DNA of 64,000 nt from Marinomonas shanghaiensis (lineage in GTDB: Bacteria > Pseudomonadota > Gammaproteobacteria > Pseudomonadales > Marinomonadaceae). The stretch covers positions 124,001 to 188,000 of the forward strand of contig NZ_QGOK01000010.1 in assembly GCF_003259175.1 (NCBI RefSeq). Reading direction: 5' to 3'. Positions 17,566 to 28,500 of the stretch are shown piece after piece. The number at the start of each line of letters is the position of its first letter. Position 1 is the first letter of the stretch. Under the pieces are notes generated by a model. The model was given only the letters and a program-made list of their open reading frames with translations. It had not been told where the DNA came from and searched no databases. A program made the position numbers and the translations under genes.

Positions 17566-19476
17566 ATGCACTTCTCGTTGCAAACCAAAATTACCCTTCA
17601 GTCGATCATTGTGGCGATTATTGTTGCCATCAGTGTCGGCAGTGTCTCTTTTTATGCCTTTAAAACAGACAGTGATGCACGGATACAATCCGAAGCCCGC
17701 TCCCAAGCAGCGGCCATTTCAACCTATATTAATAGTTGGTCAACAGATCGAATCAGCACCATGCAAGCGGTGAAGCAAAAAATGGAAGCCTCCTTGCAAG
17801 AAAATCCCGATGTGAATGAAAAGGACATTCTCAATATTCTTCAACAAGCTCAAACAGGCTTAAATTTTGGTATGACGTTTTTAGGGTTAGAAAATGGCGC
17901 TATGTACCGCCATGACCCTTCTTTAAACAGTGCCGATTATGATCCACGAACTCGTAGCTGGTACATTGATGCGAAAGCGAAAAACAGTGCGTATGTGACG
18001 GCTCCTTACGTGTCAGCGTCCACACAACAGCTTGCCATGACGTTTGTCGAACCTATCATAGTAAATGGTAGATTTATTGGTGCCATTGGTGGGCTGGTGT
18101 TTCTAGATGACCTAATGGAAACCATCATGGCGATGAACGTGGCTGGCGAAGGTTACAGCACCCTCTTTGATGGTGACGGCAAAATCATCGCACATCCAGA
18201 TAGAAAGCTGATTTTGAAAGACGCCTCTGAACTGTCATCAACACTTAATACAAGTTTTTTTGCAGCAACACAACGTCAAGCCAGTTTTACCCAGCTTCAG
18301 CTAGACAACAAAAACATCAACATGTACGCCAGTAACATCAAAGGAACCCCTTGGGTGTTAGGTTTAATGATGGACCAAGACGTATTAAATGCGCCACTTG
18401 TTAACCTTGGCACCAGCTTAATTATTGGTGTCTTAATCTTATTAATTGTCGCCTCTGTGATTGTGATTCAAGTAACACGTTTTCTATTACGAGATTTACG
18501 TCGAGTGTCAGACAGCATGGCGCAGATTGCTCTGGGAGACGGCGATTTAACACAACGTTTAACCGCTAGCTCAAAAGATGAAATTGCCATTCTTGTTGGT
18601 AATTTTAACCAATTTGTCGCCTTACTCCATAACACAGTGTCTCACTTGAAAAAAATTGGTCATCAATTAGCGGGACAAGCGAACGATGCTTATGATTCCT
18701 CACAAAACAGCGCCAAAAAACTAGAAGAACAGCAGCACAATATCGCTATGGTTGCGACCGCCATCCACCAGATGTCTCAAGCCACACAAGAAATTGCTGG
18801 CAATGCAACCAATACCGCCGTTAATGCCGATGAAACCGTCGCCGCTGGCAACATTGGTCAGAAGCAAGTGCTAAAAAGCCAAGATAGCATTCGCGCCCTC
18901 GCCGATGACATTCAAGAAGTGGCTCATGTCATCAATGATCTGAGTAAAAATGCCGATGGCATCAATACTATTTTAACGACCATTTCTGGTATTGCAGAAC
19001 AAACGAACCTCTTAGCCCTCAATGCCGCCATTGAAGCCGCTCGAGCCGGTGAGCAAGGTCGTGGATTTGCCGTTGTTGCCGATGAAGTGAGAGTGCTTTC
19101 GCAGCGCACTTACAGCTCAATAGAAGAAATCCAGAAGATGATTGAGTCTTTGCAAAGCATCACTAAAAATGCCGTTGCAAAAATCCAGCTAAGCCACACC
19201 AGAGCAAACAGCAGTGTAGAGGATGTGAATCAGGCAAAAGACAGCTTGGATAAAATCCAACAATCAGTCACCACGATCAATGATCGAGCGGCTCAAATTG
19301 CTACGGCGACGGAAGAGCAGACCAGTGTTACTGCAGAGGTCAATAAAAACACCTCAGATATCCAACAAGGTTCTAGCGAATTGGTGGTTCTGGCGACAGA
19401 AAGTGCTTCACGAGCAGAAGAGTTAAAACGTTTGGCAGATGATTTGACACAAAATATTAATCACTTTAGAACATGA
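17566..19476 (+). CDS. Methyl-accepting chemotaxis protein with dCache_1 sensor
   Basis: The 636-residue receptor has membrane segments at about 11-30 and 284-306, a periplasmic double-Cache domain, a HAMP domain ([20 protein letters not shown]) and the signalling domain with tip [20 protein letters not shown] near residue 478. The membrane-distal Cache pocket has YDPRTRSWY and then APYVSAS. In the amino-acid-binding dCache group this place reads Y..R.WY and later Y.D; here Ser replaces that Asp, so an amino acid ligand is not certain. ATG 17566 has GGAG seven bases upstream. Single gene with its own terminator. Confidence 0.92.
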   Translation: MHFSLQTKITLQSIIVAIIVAISVGSVSFYAFKTDSDARIQSEARSQAAAISTYINSWSTDRISTMQAVKQKMEASLQENPDVNEKDILNILQQAQTGLNFGMTFLGLENGAMYRHDPSLNSADYDPRTRSWYIDAKAKNSAYVTAPYVSASTQQLAMTFVEPIIVNGRFIGAIGGLVFLDDLMETIMAMNVAGEGYSTLFDGDGKIIAHPDRKLILKDASELSSTLNTSFFAATQRQASFTQLQLDNKNINMYASNIKGTPWVLGLMMDQDVLNAPLVNLGTSLIIGVLILLIVASVIVIQVTRFLLRDLRRVSDSMAQIALGDGDLTQRLTASSKDEIAILVGNFNQFVALLHNTVSHLKKIGHQLAGQANDAYDSSQNSAKKLEEQQHNIAMVATAIHQMSQATQEIAGNATNTAVNADETVAAGNIGQKQVLKSQDSIRALADDIQEVAHVINDLSKNADGINTILTTISGIAEQTNLLALNAAIEAARAGEQGRGFAVVADEVRVLSQRTYSSIEEIQKMIESLQSITKNAVAKIQLSHTRANSSVEDVNQAKDSLDKIQQSVTTINDRAAQIATATEEQTSVTAEVNKNTSDIQQGSSELVVLATESASRAEELKRLADDLTQNINHFRT

Positions 19477-19514
19477 GTTAAGTCTCTCAACACCGAAGGT
19501 TTTTACTTATCATA

Positions 19515-19549
19515 AAAAAATGCCCTGCTTATTGTGCAGGGCATTTTTT
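19515..19549. terminator. Terminator between the chemoreceptor gene and the NnrU gene
   Basis: The perfect stem AAAAAATGCCCTGC/GCAGGGCATTTTTT with a seven-base loop and flanking A/T tracts serves convergent genes. Confidence 0.88.
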
Positions 19550-19560
19550 ATTGTCTGATA

Positions 19561-20142
19561 TCAAACCAAAGGGGAAACCCCGATAACAGCCTGATGTAAA
19601 TAAAACACCATGACAAACCAAGACACCATGGCAAACGTAAAGGCCGCTAGGTCAAACTGAACACCTGACTCTTGATCACGTACCACGCCTGCTTTTCGAT
19701 CACGACGTCGATAAACAGCAAAACTGACAATAGACCAAATCAAAAAGCTGCCAAATACAATAACATCCGCCAAATTACCGTTGCTGATCAAATGAGAAAA
19801 TGCCCAAATCTTGACGGCAATAAGCATTGGATAGCCAACTTTCTTTTTCATGGTTGTGTTTGGCACCAAAGCCGAACCCACAAAAAACAACGCGACCAAC
19901 ATGAGCAACCCTGCTAAATGACGAGTCCACACAGGTGGAAACCATAACCAAACAGGTGCCATCCGCATTTGCATATAACCCATAATAATAAAAGCCGTAG
20001 CCAACAAAGTAATCATCCCAAAACGTATGAGCCAACGCATAGCACCGTTTTGCAGCATATTTGATGCACGCCATTCTGGTGCCACTAAACGCACGGAATG
20101 CACACAAAAGAAAATCACTAACCCCATTATTAAAATCAACAT
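19561..20142 (-). CDS. NnrU-family membrane protein
   Basis: The 193-residue protein has about six membrane segments. The N-terminal CVHSVRLVAPEWR segment and the middle GNLADVIVFGSFLIWSI stretch match the NnrU family, first seen in nitrite/nitric oxide reduction clusters and related to the isoprenoid-modifying Z-ISO group. No denitrification genes are in this window, so a link to nitric oxide metabolism is not supported here. Single gene, ATG start. Confidence 0.82.
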   Translation of the reverse strand: MLILIMGLVIFFCVHSVRLVAPEWRASNMLQNGAMRWLIRFGMITLLATAFIIMGYMQMRMAPVWLWFPPVWTRHLAGLLMLVALFFVGSALVPNTTMKKKVGYPMLIAVKIWAFSHLISNGNLADVIVFGSFLIWSIVSFAVYRRRDRKAGVVRDQESGVQFDLAAFTFAMVSWFVMVFYLHQAVIGVSPLV

Positions 20143-20469
20143 ACCAAGATGTTCCTCTCATACACTTAAAAAATTCAGTCACGGTCTACACGCAGATCAT
20201 CCGATTGCTCTGCTTTAATGGTTGCGGATTATAGTGCCAAATCACCAAGAGACCTATTGTTCATTATGTATCGTCCCTCTTAATTCAAATCAATTTTCTC
20301 AAATGCTTCAATTAAGGTGTAAAGAGAGGCTCAAAAGCACCATGACAGCAAGCAAGCGGAAAAAGTCGTCAAAATGTCACAAAAAGCCCTGTAATATAAC
20401 GTTTTCGTGCTAGAAAAAGCCCCCTTCTTTGCTCTAGAATACACGGTTTTGACTAACGGGCAGGTTGCC
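20143..20469. other. Intergenic region between NnrU and nspC genes
   Basis: About 330 bases separate the divergent genes. They must contain the promoters of both. I see no convincing gene, riboswitch, repeat or well-spaced promoter pair; short open frames here have no supporting ribosome binding site. Confidence 0.5.
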
Positions 20470-21567
20470 ATGATCAAGACACCTTATTATCTTATCGATA
20501 AAGCGGCTCTTTTGAAGAATTTAGAGAAGATCGCTTATGTGCGTCAACAGTCCGGCGCTAAATCGTTACTGGCACTAAAATGCTTTGCGACTTGGTCGGT
20601 ATTTGACCTAATGCAAGAATATATGGATGGCACCACGTCCTCGTCTTTGTACGAAGTGAAGCTTGGAAAAACAAAATTCCAAGGTGAAACCCATGCCTAC
20701 AGTGTGGCCTATTCTGACGATGAAATCAGCGAAGTGTTAGCACATTCTGACAAAATCATTTTCAACTCCATCGGTCAGTTCACGCGTTTTAAAGAAGCCA
20801 GTCAAGACAAAACCCGTGGCCTACGTGTTAACCCACAAGTGAGCACTTCTGAGTTTTTAATTGCCGATCCAGCCAGACCCTTTAGTCGCCTTGGTGAATG
20901 GGACCCAGAAAAAATCGCCACTGTGATTAACGATATCTCTGGTTTTATGTTCCACAATAATTGTGAGAACAACAGCTTTGACCGTTTCGATGAGATGCTC
21001 ACTCTTATAGAAGAGCGCTTTGGTCACTTGATCCAACAAGTTCAATGGGTCAGCCTAGGGGGAGGTATCCACTTCACTGGTGACGACTACCCTATTGATA
21101 AATTCTGCCAGCGCCTAAAAGAATTTTCCGAAAAATACGGCATTCAGGTCTATTTAGAACCAGGCGAAGCCAGTATTACCAAAAGCACCACATTAGAAGT
21201 CACTGTATTAGACACTTTATTTAACGGTAAAAACTTAGCCGTTGTCGATAGCTCCATTGAAGCGCATATGCTGGATTTATTGATCTATCGTGAAAACGCC
21301 AAAATGGCACCTTGTGATGGCGAACACGACTATATGATTTGTGGAAAGTCTTGTTTAGCTGGCGATATTTTTGGCGAATTTAAATTCGACAAAGCATTAC
21401 AAGTGGGCGACCGTCTTTCTTTCCAAGACGCCGCAGGTTACACCATGGTGAAAAAGAACTGGTTTAACGGTGTTAAGATGCCGTCTATTGCCATACGCCA
21501 ATTGGATGGCAGCATCGAACTTGTCAGGGAATTCGGCTACAACGATTTTGAACAGAATCTATCCTAA
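20470..21567 (+). CDS. nspC: Carboxynorspermidine decarboxylase
   Basis: From ATG 20470 (AGG seven bases upstream, start MIKTPYYLIDK) the protein has 365 residues, close to known NspC proteins. It is a PLP-dependent group IV decarboxylase of the alanine racemase fold: the PLP lysine is Lys37 in LLALKCFATWSVFD, glycine-rich SLGGGIHFTGDDYP binds phosphate, and MICGKSCLAGDIFGEF carries the catalytic Cys. It makes norspermidine or spermidine from the carboxy precursor formed by the enzyme encoded 37 bases downstream. An upstream extension to 20407 has no ribosome site and is not conserved in the family. Confidence 0.95.
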   Translation: MIKTPYYLIDKAALLKNLEKIAYVRQQSGAKSLLALKCFATWSVFDLMQEYMDGTTSSSLYEVKLGKTKFQGETHAYSVAYSDDEISEVLAHSDKIIFNSIGQFTRFKEASQDKTRGLRVNPQVSTSEFLIADPARPFSRLGEWDPEKIATVINDISGFMFHNNCENNSFDRFDEMLTLIEERFGHLIQQVQWVSLGGGIHFTGDDYPIDKFCQRLKEFSEKYGIQVYLEPGEASITKSTTLEVTVLDTLFNGKNLAVVDSSIEAHMLDLLIYRENAKMAPCDGEHDYMICGKSCLAGDIFGEFKFDKALQVGDRLSFQDAAGYTMVKKNWFNGVKMPSIAIRQLDGSIELVREFGYNDFEQNLS

Positions 21568-21604
21568 TTCTGTTTCAACAAAATACTTTGGAGATAGCGT
21601 TACT

Positions 21605-22843
21605 ATGAAAAAAAATGTCCTCATTATTGGCGGCGGAGGCGTGGCACGAGTTGTGGCACATAAATGCGCCCAACACAATGACACACTGGGCAATATCGCA
21701 ATTGCTTCGCGCAGCGTTACGAAATGCGACGATATTGTAGCCAGTGTCCTCGACAAAGGCAGCATGAAGGTAGAGGGCCGCATTCAAGCATTCGCCCTAG
21801 ACGCTCTTGATGTGCCAGCTACTATTAAATTGATTCAAGAAACCGAATCCCAAATCGTCATTAACGTCGGCTCTGCTTTCGTTAATATGTCTGTTCTGGA
21901 AGCTTGCATGGAAACCGGAGCCGCTTATTTAGACACGGCCATCCATGAAGACCCAAACAAAATTTGCGAAACACCCCCTTGGTACGCCAATTACGAGTGG
22001 AAACGTCGTGATGCCTGCAAAGAAAAAGGCATCACCGCCATTCTGGGTGTGGGTTTTGACCCTGGCGTTGTCAATGCATACGCCGCGCTTGCTTATAACG
22101 ACTACTTAGACTCCGTTGACTCTATCGATATCATCGACGTGAACGCTGGTAGCCATGGTAAATACTTCGCCACCAATTTCGACCCTGAAATTAACTTCCG
22201 TGAATTCACCGGACGTGTTTATTCATGGCAAAACAGCGCATGGCAAGAAAACAGCATGTTTGAAGTCAGCCGTACTGACGACCTTCCTGTCGTTGGCTCT
22301 CAAACCACTTACATGACAGGCCATGACGAAGTACATTCACTCTCACAAAACCTAAACGTGCCAAACGTACGTTTTTGGATGGGCTTCGGTGAGCATTATA
22401 TTAATGTCTTCACGATACTGAAAAATTTAGGCTTATTATCTGAACAACCTGTTAAAACCGCCGAAGGCTTAGAAGTTGTTCCCCTTAAAGTAGTCAAAGC
22501 CGTTTTACCGGATCCCTCTTCACTTGCCCCAGCCTACACGGGCAAAACCTGCATTGGAGATGTGATCAAAGGGAAAAAAGACGGTCAGGATAAAGAAATC
22601 TTTATCTACAATGTCGCTGACCACAAAGACGCTTACAACGAAGTCGGCAGTCAAGGAATCTCTTATACGGCAGGCGTTCCACCTGTTGCTGCTGCCATTC
22701 TTGTTGCAAACGGCATATGGGATGCAAAAGAAATGCGTAACGTAGAGCAGCTAGACCCTAAACCATTTCTAGGTTTATTAAACGAAATGGGGCTGCCAAC
22801 TCGTATTAAAGATGAGAACGGCGACCGCCCTTTTACCCTTTAA
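21605..22843 (+). CDS. Carboxynorspermidine dehydrogenase (CANSDH)
   Basis: The 412-residue protein starts at ATG 21605 (GGAGA upstream) with MKKNVLIIGGGGVARVVAHK, a Rossmann nucleotide-binding motif, and belongs to the saccharopine dehydrogenase family. It condenses L-aspartate semialdehyde with diaminopropane or putrescine using NADPH to give carboxynorspermidine or carboxyspermidine, which NspC then decarboxylates. Conserved features include YLDTAIHEDPNK and GVGFDPGVVNAYAALA. Operon with nspC is clear from the 37-base gap and order. Starts upstream within nspC are possible in frame but unlikely. Confidence 0.94.
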   Translation: MKKNVLIIGGGGVARVVAHKCAQHNDTLGNIAIASRSVTKCDDIVASVLDKGSMKVEGRIQAFALDALDVPATIKLIQETESQIVINVGSAFVNMSVLEACMETGAAYLDTAIHEDPNKICETPPWYANYEWKRRDACKEKGITAILGVGFDPGVVNAYAALAYNDYLDSVDSIDIIDVNAGSHGKYFATNFDPEINFREFTGRVYSWQNSAWQENSMFEVSRTDDLPVVGSQTTYMTGHDEVHSLSQNLNVPNVRFWMGFGEHYINVFTILKNLGLLSEQPVKTAEGLEVVPLKVVKAVLPDPSSLAPAYTGKTCIGDVIKGKKDGQDKEIFIYNVADHKDAYNEVGSQGISYTAGVPPVAAAILVANGIWDAKEMRNVEQLDPKPFLGLLNEMGLPTRIKDENGDRPFTL

Positions 22844-23006
22844 TAAACGCACTCATATCAGCGCCTTTCCCGCAAGAGGGGCGCTGAAATTTATTCTTAT
22901 AAATACCCCTCTTATTTCGCTCTCCTCTACTTACGAAATTCCAATAAAGTCCATACAATACGCCAAAATCCACCCACCTGAGATACTCTCTCAAAGGAAC
23001 TTCGTA

Positions 23007-24155
23007 ATGAAACAGCAACTAAAAATTGCAGCTCTCACTGCTGTGATTTCACTAACGCTCGCCGGTTGTGCATCTAACCCTGATTCTGCTGCAAACTTGG
23101 CCGCAGACGCAAAATATTCGCAAACCATCGTTCAGATCAATGACCTCAAGCAAGCCATTGATAGTGCAGACAAAAGCTTGGCAAAAGGCGCTGAAAACGA
23201 ATTGCCTTGGTTCGCCACCCAAGATATAGAAGAAGCGAAGAAGGCATTAGCAGAAGCGAAAGACCACTATTCTAAATTTGAATTTGATCCATCTAAAGCG
23301 AGCGCTAGTACTAGCTTTTTTGGTTCAACGACCTATCTTGAGGCTGCAAATACCGCCATCAAAACATTTAACCAGCACATGACCAACGCGGTTAACCTAA
23401 AAGCCAAGGCACAATCAACCTTACCAGAAGCCTTTGACTATCGTGCTCAGCTAAAAACCCTGAATGCGAAACAATACTTTCCTGGTGCCTCGCAAGAATT
23501 GGAAGACAACCTAAAAAAACTTGTTGACCAAATCGCGAGTAATAAAGCTCAATCGGCGGTCAGCGCACAACCAGCTCTCGTCGCTAAGATGCGTGCACTT
23601 GAAGTAAAAACGGTTACCGCTATTTACCTTACTGATGCCAAAAATGCGCTAGACAAGCTGATGAAAACAGACGCGACTCAACATGCGCCTAAATCGCTTT
23701 CCCAGGCCATGACAGCACTGACTGCGGCAACAGCTTTTGCTGCAACACAGCCAAGAGCGATAGACGACATCAAACTTCAAGGTGAAAACGTTATGTTTGC
23801 AGTGAATCGAGCAAAACAAATCGCCCAGACTGTTAAAAAGCTAAAGACAATCCAACCAAAAGATTATGAAGACTACATTGTCGGTTATGAGAAAGTGTTG
23901 CTTTCAATCAGCAATGCGCTTAATGCTGACGACCGTAGAGACCTCGCTTTTGAAGAGCAAGGCAAAGCGTTGGTTAGCTTTATAGAAACCAACTTAAAAG
24001 GTCAAGAAGCGTCCATTCAAGCACAACAACAGCTTCGTAAAGAACTAAAAGATCAGAAAACCTATTCTGTTTTACTAGAAGAAAAAATCAGCACACTGAC
24101 AAATAATCTAGAAGACATGAAAAAAGCATTGGCTGATGCCCTAGCCAAAAAATAA
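23007..24155 (+). CDS. Predicted lipoprotein with long helical/coiled-coil region
   Basis: The 382-residue protein starts at ATG 23007 (AAAGGA upstream). A lipobox LAGC places the lipidated Cys at residue 21 after a short signal peptide, so it is a membrane-anchored envelope protein; Ala at +2 favours the outer membrane. The rest is almost all helical, Ala/Lys/Gln rich, with a clear coiled coil at about 330-380. I do not recognise the family. It follows the norspermidine genes by about 160 bases but has its own leader and terminator, so linkage is weak. Confidence 0.8.
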   Translation: MKQQLKIAALTAVISLTLAGCASNPDSAANLAADAKYSQTIVQINDLKQAIDSADKSLAKGAENELPWFATQDIEEAKKALAEAKDHYSKFEFDPSKASASTSFFGSTTYLEAANTAIKTFNQHMTNAVNLKAKAQSTLPEAFDYRAQLKTLNAKQYFPGASQELEDNLKKLVDQIASNKAQSAVSAQPALVAKMRALEVKTVTAIYLTDAKNALDKLMKTDATQHAPKSLSQAMTALTAATAFAATQPRAIDDIKLQGENVMFAVNRAKQIAQTVKKLKTIQPKDYEDYIVGYEKVLLSISNALNADDRRDLAFEEQGKALVSFIETNLKGQEASIQAQQQLRKELKDQKTYSVLLEEKISTLTNNLEDMKKALADALAKK

Positions 24156-24174
24156 AACAGGCTCAACTAGCGCA

Positions 24175-24206
24175 AAAAAAGCCAGCTCACAAGCTGGCTT
24201 TTTCGT
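24175..24206. terminator. Bidirectional terminator between lipoprotein gene and cbiX
   Basis: The 11-bp stem AAAAGCCAGCT/AGCTGGCTTTT has a four-base loop and A/T tracts on both sides. Confidence 0.88.
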
Positions 24207-24257
24207 TTTTAGATGGCCATGTTTGCACAAGAAAACTCTGCTTGTCGCTCAGAGAAC

Positions 24258-25487
24258 TCAGCGGTGAGCAAAGGCGGTTTTAGTGCAGTCACCGTCGATT
24301 TTGTCTTTCTCTTCTTCAAGTATCTCAGGGGTAAATTGCCCCATAAAACAACAGCAAATACCTTCGCCAATCATGGTGCGTGGTCCCATTGGATGACCAA
24401 TGTGTTTATAGACGCCGTGACTGTGTCCATGGGAGTGGTCGTGGGCATGCCCATGAGAATGGCTATGGCTATGGCTATGATCATGACTGTGACCGTGTCC
24501 ATGGTCGTGAGTGTGATTTTTCAACACATTGATATTGGGCACTTCACCCATTGAAATAACGGCGTGCTTTAGATCAAACGCAGACAAACCTTGGGTATCG
24601 TCCTGTGGATCAACAAACTCCGCATGGTGGTGATGCACATCTACTTCACCGGCGGCAAGGCGACGCTTAAAAGAGTTCATTAGCGTTTCTTCACCCGTTG
24701 GTAATTCGCCCTGCATGATCTCTTCAACACGGTTTTGGAAGGCATCGATAACACGAGGATGATCGTTCAAGTAAGGTGTCTGAACAAACGTGACCTCTGG
24801 GTGCTCTTGCGCCACTTTGTCAACATAACCTTGAATTCGCTTGATCAAACGACCCGTAAACAAGAAATATGGCGCCACAACAATACGTTTGAAACCAAGC
24901 TTCATGAGTTTCTCAAGCCCTACACCAACGGATGGGTAAGTCACACCAGAGTAAACTGTATCCGCCCAACCAAAGCCCATGTTCTCATTGACGATACGCG
25001 TTAACTTTGCGGCTTCGGCGTTGGCAGAAGTATCCGAGGTGCCACGACCCACCACCACGAGCAGAGTGTCATAAATATTCTCTGGTGGATTTTCTGGATC
25101 AAGACCAAGCGATTCGTAAATACGCGCCTGAAAGGCCTCAATCATGTCATCTTGTAAGCCTAATTCACGACCATAAGTCACTTTTAAACCAGGGTGTTTT
25201 TCTTCGTACGTGGTCAACACAGAAGGAATATCATTCTTTGCGTGTGTCGCGGCAAACAACATGCCTGGTACCGCATAAATTTCTTCAACACCTTGGTTGA
25301 CAAGGCTGTCTAGGCCCATATGAATATTGGGGGCTGAAAACTCTAGAAATCCATATTCGACAGGCAGATTCGGAAAGCGCGCTTTAAGCCCCTTCGCCAC
25401 CAGACCAAACTCACGCTCTGCGTCTTTATCACGACTGCCGTGACCACAAATCATAATGCCCTTTTTGGCCGCTTCTTTCTTACTCAT
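24258..25487 (-). CDS. cbiX: CbiX-type sirohydrochlorin cobaltochelatase with His-rich region
   Basis: The 409-residue protein has two tandem CbiX-like chelatase domains, about residues 8-125 (MICGHGSRDKDAEREF, with the metal-site His in GHGSR) and 137-265 (VVVGRGTSDTSANAEA). A very His-rich stretch, mostly HxHx repeats, lies at about 322-356, and a Cys cluster GICCCFMGQF follows near 377. Long CbiX proteins with a His-rich segment and a C-terminal metal site are known, for example in Bacillus megaterium. It inserts cobalt into sirohydrochlorin or a related ring. It is the last gene of the minus-strand B12 block, 83 bases after cobN. Confidence 0.88.
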   Translation of the reverse strand: MSKKEAAKKGIMICGHGSRDKDAEREFGLVAKGLKARFPNLPVEYGFLEFSAPNIHMGLDSLVNQGVEEIYAVPGMLFAATHAKNDIPSVLTTYEEKHPGLKVTYGRELGLQDDMIEAFQARIYESLGLDPENPPENIYDTLLVVVGRGTSDTSANAEAAKLTRIVNENMGFGWADTVYSGVTYPSVGVGLEKLMKLGFKRIVVAPYFLFTGRLIKRIQGYVDKVAQEHPEVTFVQTPYLNDHPRVIDAFQNRVEEIMQGELPTGEETLMNSFKRRLAAGEVDVHHHHAEFVDPQDDTQGLSAFDLKHAVISMGEVPNINVLKNHTHDHGHGHSHDHSHSHSHSHGHAHDHSHGHSHGVYKHIGHPMGPRTMIGEGICCCFMGQFTPEILEEEKDKIDGDCTKTAFAHR

Positions 25488-25570
25488 TATTTCTCTCTAC
25501 TTTAAATCGTCTTAGCTGATAGTGAGTGTAACGACTAACAGCAAGGTTACCAGCGCTCTTCTGCCCAAGA

Positions 25571-28500
25571 TCACTGACGTTGTTCTTGTTGCTGATCTAA
25601 ATCAAGCAACAAGGATTGAATTTTTTCTCGATGCGTATCGGCATTTTGCCACATACCACGCTGTATGGCTTCTAATAAGCGTTCACCCATTTCTTCTAAT
25701 GCGTGGGGGTTATTATCACGCATAAAGGCTTGATTATCTGGATCAAGTAGCAATCTATCCGTCACCTGCTCGTATTGATAATCCGCTACCAGATCGGTGG
25801 TCGCATCGTAAGCAAACAAATAATCTACCGTCGCTGTCATTTCAAACGCCCCCTTGTAACCGTGTGTTTGCATGGCTTCGATCCATTTAGGGTTCAGTAC
25901 TCTGGAACGCACCACACGATTCAGCTCTTCTTTTAAGGTACGAATTTTTGGCGAGCTAGGGTTGGAATGGTCACTGTGATAGACACTCGGCGCTTGTCCG
26001 CTAAACTCGGTCACCGCATTGGTCATGCCGCCTTGGAATTGATAATAATCGTCTGAATCAAGAATATCGTGCTCGCGGTTATCTTGGTTTTGCACGACCG
26101 CATCCAGTTGCGACAGTCGCTCGATAAAGGCGTCTTTTGCTTCAACACCTTCGCCACTCATTTTGTGATGAACGCCTTTGCTATTCACATCATCACTATA
26201 AGAACCGTATGCATAACCGCCCCAATTTACATAAGCTTCGGCAAGATCGGCTTTAGTATCCCAGCAACGCTCATCAATCAAACCTTGCAGTCCTGCGCCG
26301 TAAGCGCCTGGTTTGCTTCCGAACACACGGTAAGTGGCTTGACGATTCGCCTCGACTTCACTCATACCTTTCGCAAGTAATTGGGTTTTACGTGCTTCCA
26401 CATTGGCGCGTATCACATTGCCATTACCGGGCTCTTGATAGTCAGCCAGTGCCAACACGGCTGCATCATACAGTCGCATCACATTCGCAAACGCATCACG
26501 AAAAAAGCCAGAAACACGCAAAGTGACATCCACTCTAGGCCGACCTAATTGCATGCACGATACAATCTCAAAATCCGTCACGCGGTTCGATCCCGGCGCC
26601 CAAATTGGGCGAATTCCCATTAAGGCAAAAGCTTGAGCGATATCATCGCCACCAGTACGCATAGTAGCAGTGCCCCATACAGACAACCCCAGGTCTTTTG
26701 GATAATCACCATGTTCTTGTAAATGTCGCTGAATCAAAGCCTCGGCCGATTTCTGACCAATCGCCCATGCCGCAGGCGATGGAATCGCACGATTATCCAC
26801 AGAAAAAAAGTTACGCCCTGTTGGTAAAGTATCAAGTCGACCTCGGGTTGGTGCACCACTTGGGCCTGGGGGAATAAAACCGCCCGCCAAGCCGGTTATC
26901 AAGGCTTGAATTTCATCGTGAGCACTTTGCTGCAAAGCCACCAACAAGCGTTTCTTACTGTGCGCTAATAAAGTGGCGGTTTGTGGTAGTTTGACAGATA
27001 AATCGTCTGTGGATTCGTTACCAATCAAATGGCTTAATACCAATGTTTTGGCAAATAACTCCAAGCGTTCTTTGGTATCCGCGTGGGTGCGCCAAGCGAG
27101 TTCACTCATTGATTGCAACCGCTCTGGCTTATTGCCTAACCAAGGTGAGCGCTCACTTTTCATCGGGTCAAAATCGTCTTGCTCCAATGAAAGGTCTTTT
27201 ACTAATGCATGGAGAATGCCTTGGCTGGTGATCTCACTGCCACGAGGTAAACGTAACAAAGCCACCAAGGTATCGGCCAGTTTGTCGTCTTCTGGCAACT
27301 CTCCCAGGCGATGCAAGCCATGACGAATTTGCGCTTCTTTTATCTCACATAAATACGTATCAAGCCCCTCCAAGACCGCATCGTCATTGCCGGATTCAGC
27401 ATCCTCACTTGCAATAATCGCCAGCTCTTCTAAAAGGTGAGATTCTTGAACTTTTTTAAGGATTTGCTCACGCAACCAGGTTTCGCGGCGCACATCCATG
27501 CCCATGGCTTGGTAGTATTCATCAACAAGGTTTTCTAGCTCGGCCATCTCACCATACGTTTCAGCCCGAGTCATCGGCGGCATAAGATGGTCAATGATTA
27601 CCGCTTGTGTACGTCGTTTGGCTTGTGCTCCTTCACCAGGGTCATTGACAATGAAAGGATAAAAATGCGGCATCGGACCAAGAGCGATATCGGGCCAGCA
27701 CGATTCAGATAAAGCCGTGCCCTTACCCGGTAACCATTCAAGGTTGCCATGTTTGCCCACATGCACAAAAGCATCCACTTGATAGACATGACGCAACCAA
27801 AAATAGAACGCCAAATAGCTATGGGGCGGAATCAAATCAGGGTCATGATAGTTTGCCGCGAGATCCAAATTAAAACCACGGGCCGGCTGAATCCCCACAA
27901 AGGTTTCGCCAAGCCGAATCCCAGCCAACATGATACGTCGCTGACCATTTTGCTCGCGGCATTTGTGGTCATCTTCCGGTGGCCCCCAGCGGTCCCAAAC
28001 GGCGTTTTGGCATTCTAATGGCAGTTGATAAAAGTAATGTAAGTAGTCTTCCAAGGCGAGACTTTGCCAACACCCTCTTTCATGCAAAGTATTGGGATTA
28101 TTCGTCACTGCCCCCAACAACGCTTCGATCAAAGCATTACCGTGCGCAGGAATATGCTCAATCGGATAACCCGCAACTTCTAAGGCGTTTAATAAGTTCA
28201 CCGCAGAAGCGGGCGTATCCAAGCCCACGCCATTGCCAATACGACCGTCTTTGGTTGGGTAGTTGGCGAGAACAAAGGCAATGCGTTTTTCATGATTGGG
28301 TTTGCTGGCTAAATTAGCAAAACGTTTGGCAAGTTGAGCGACAAAGCGTGCCCGCTCTTCGTGCAGCTCATAGCGTACTAAATCGACTTGAGCAATGTCG
28401 TTATAATGACTCAAAGCTTTAAAACTCACCGCACGAGTCACGATACGACCATCCATTTCTGGCAAAACGATTTGCATGGCTACATCTCGGCTACGCAAGC

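Noticed and set aside
20407-20469. Upstream extension of NspC
   Set aside because: ATG 20470 has a ribosome site and gives the family N-terminus.
24213-24554. Plus-strand frame rich in Met-Ala-Met repeats
   Set aside because: It is the complement of the His-rich CbiX codons; the repeat pattern is a by-product.
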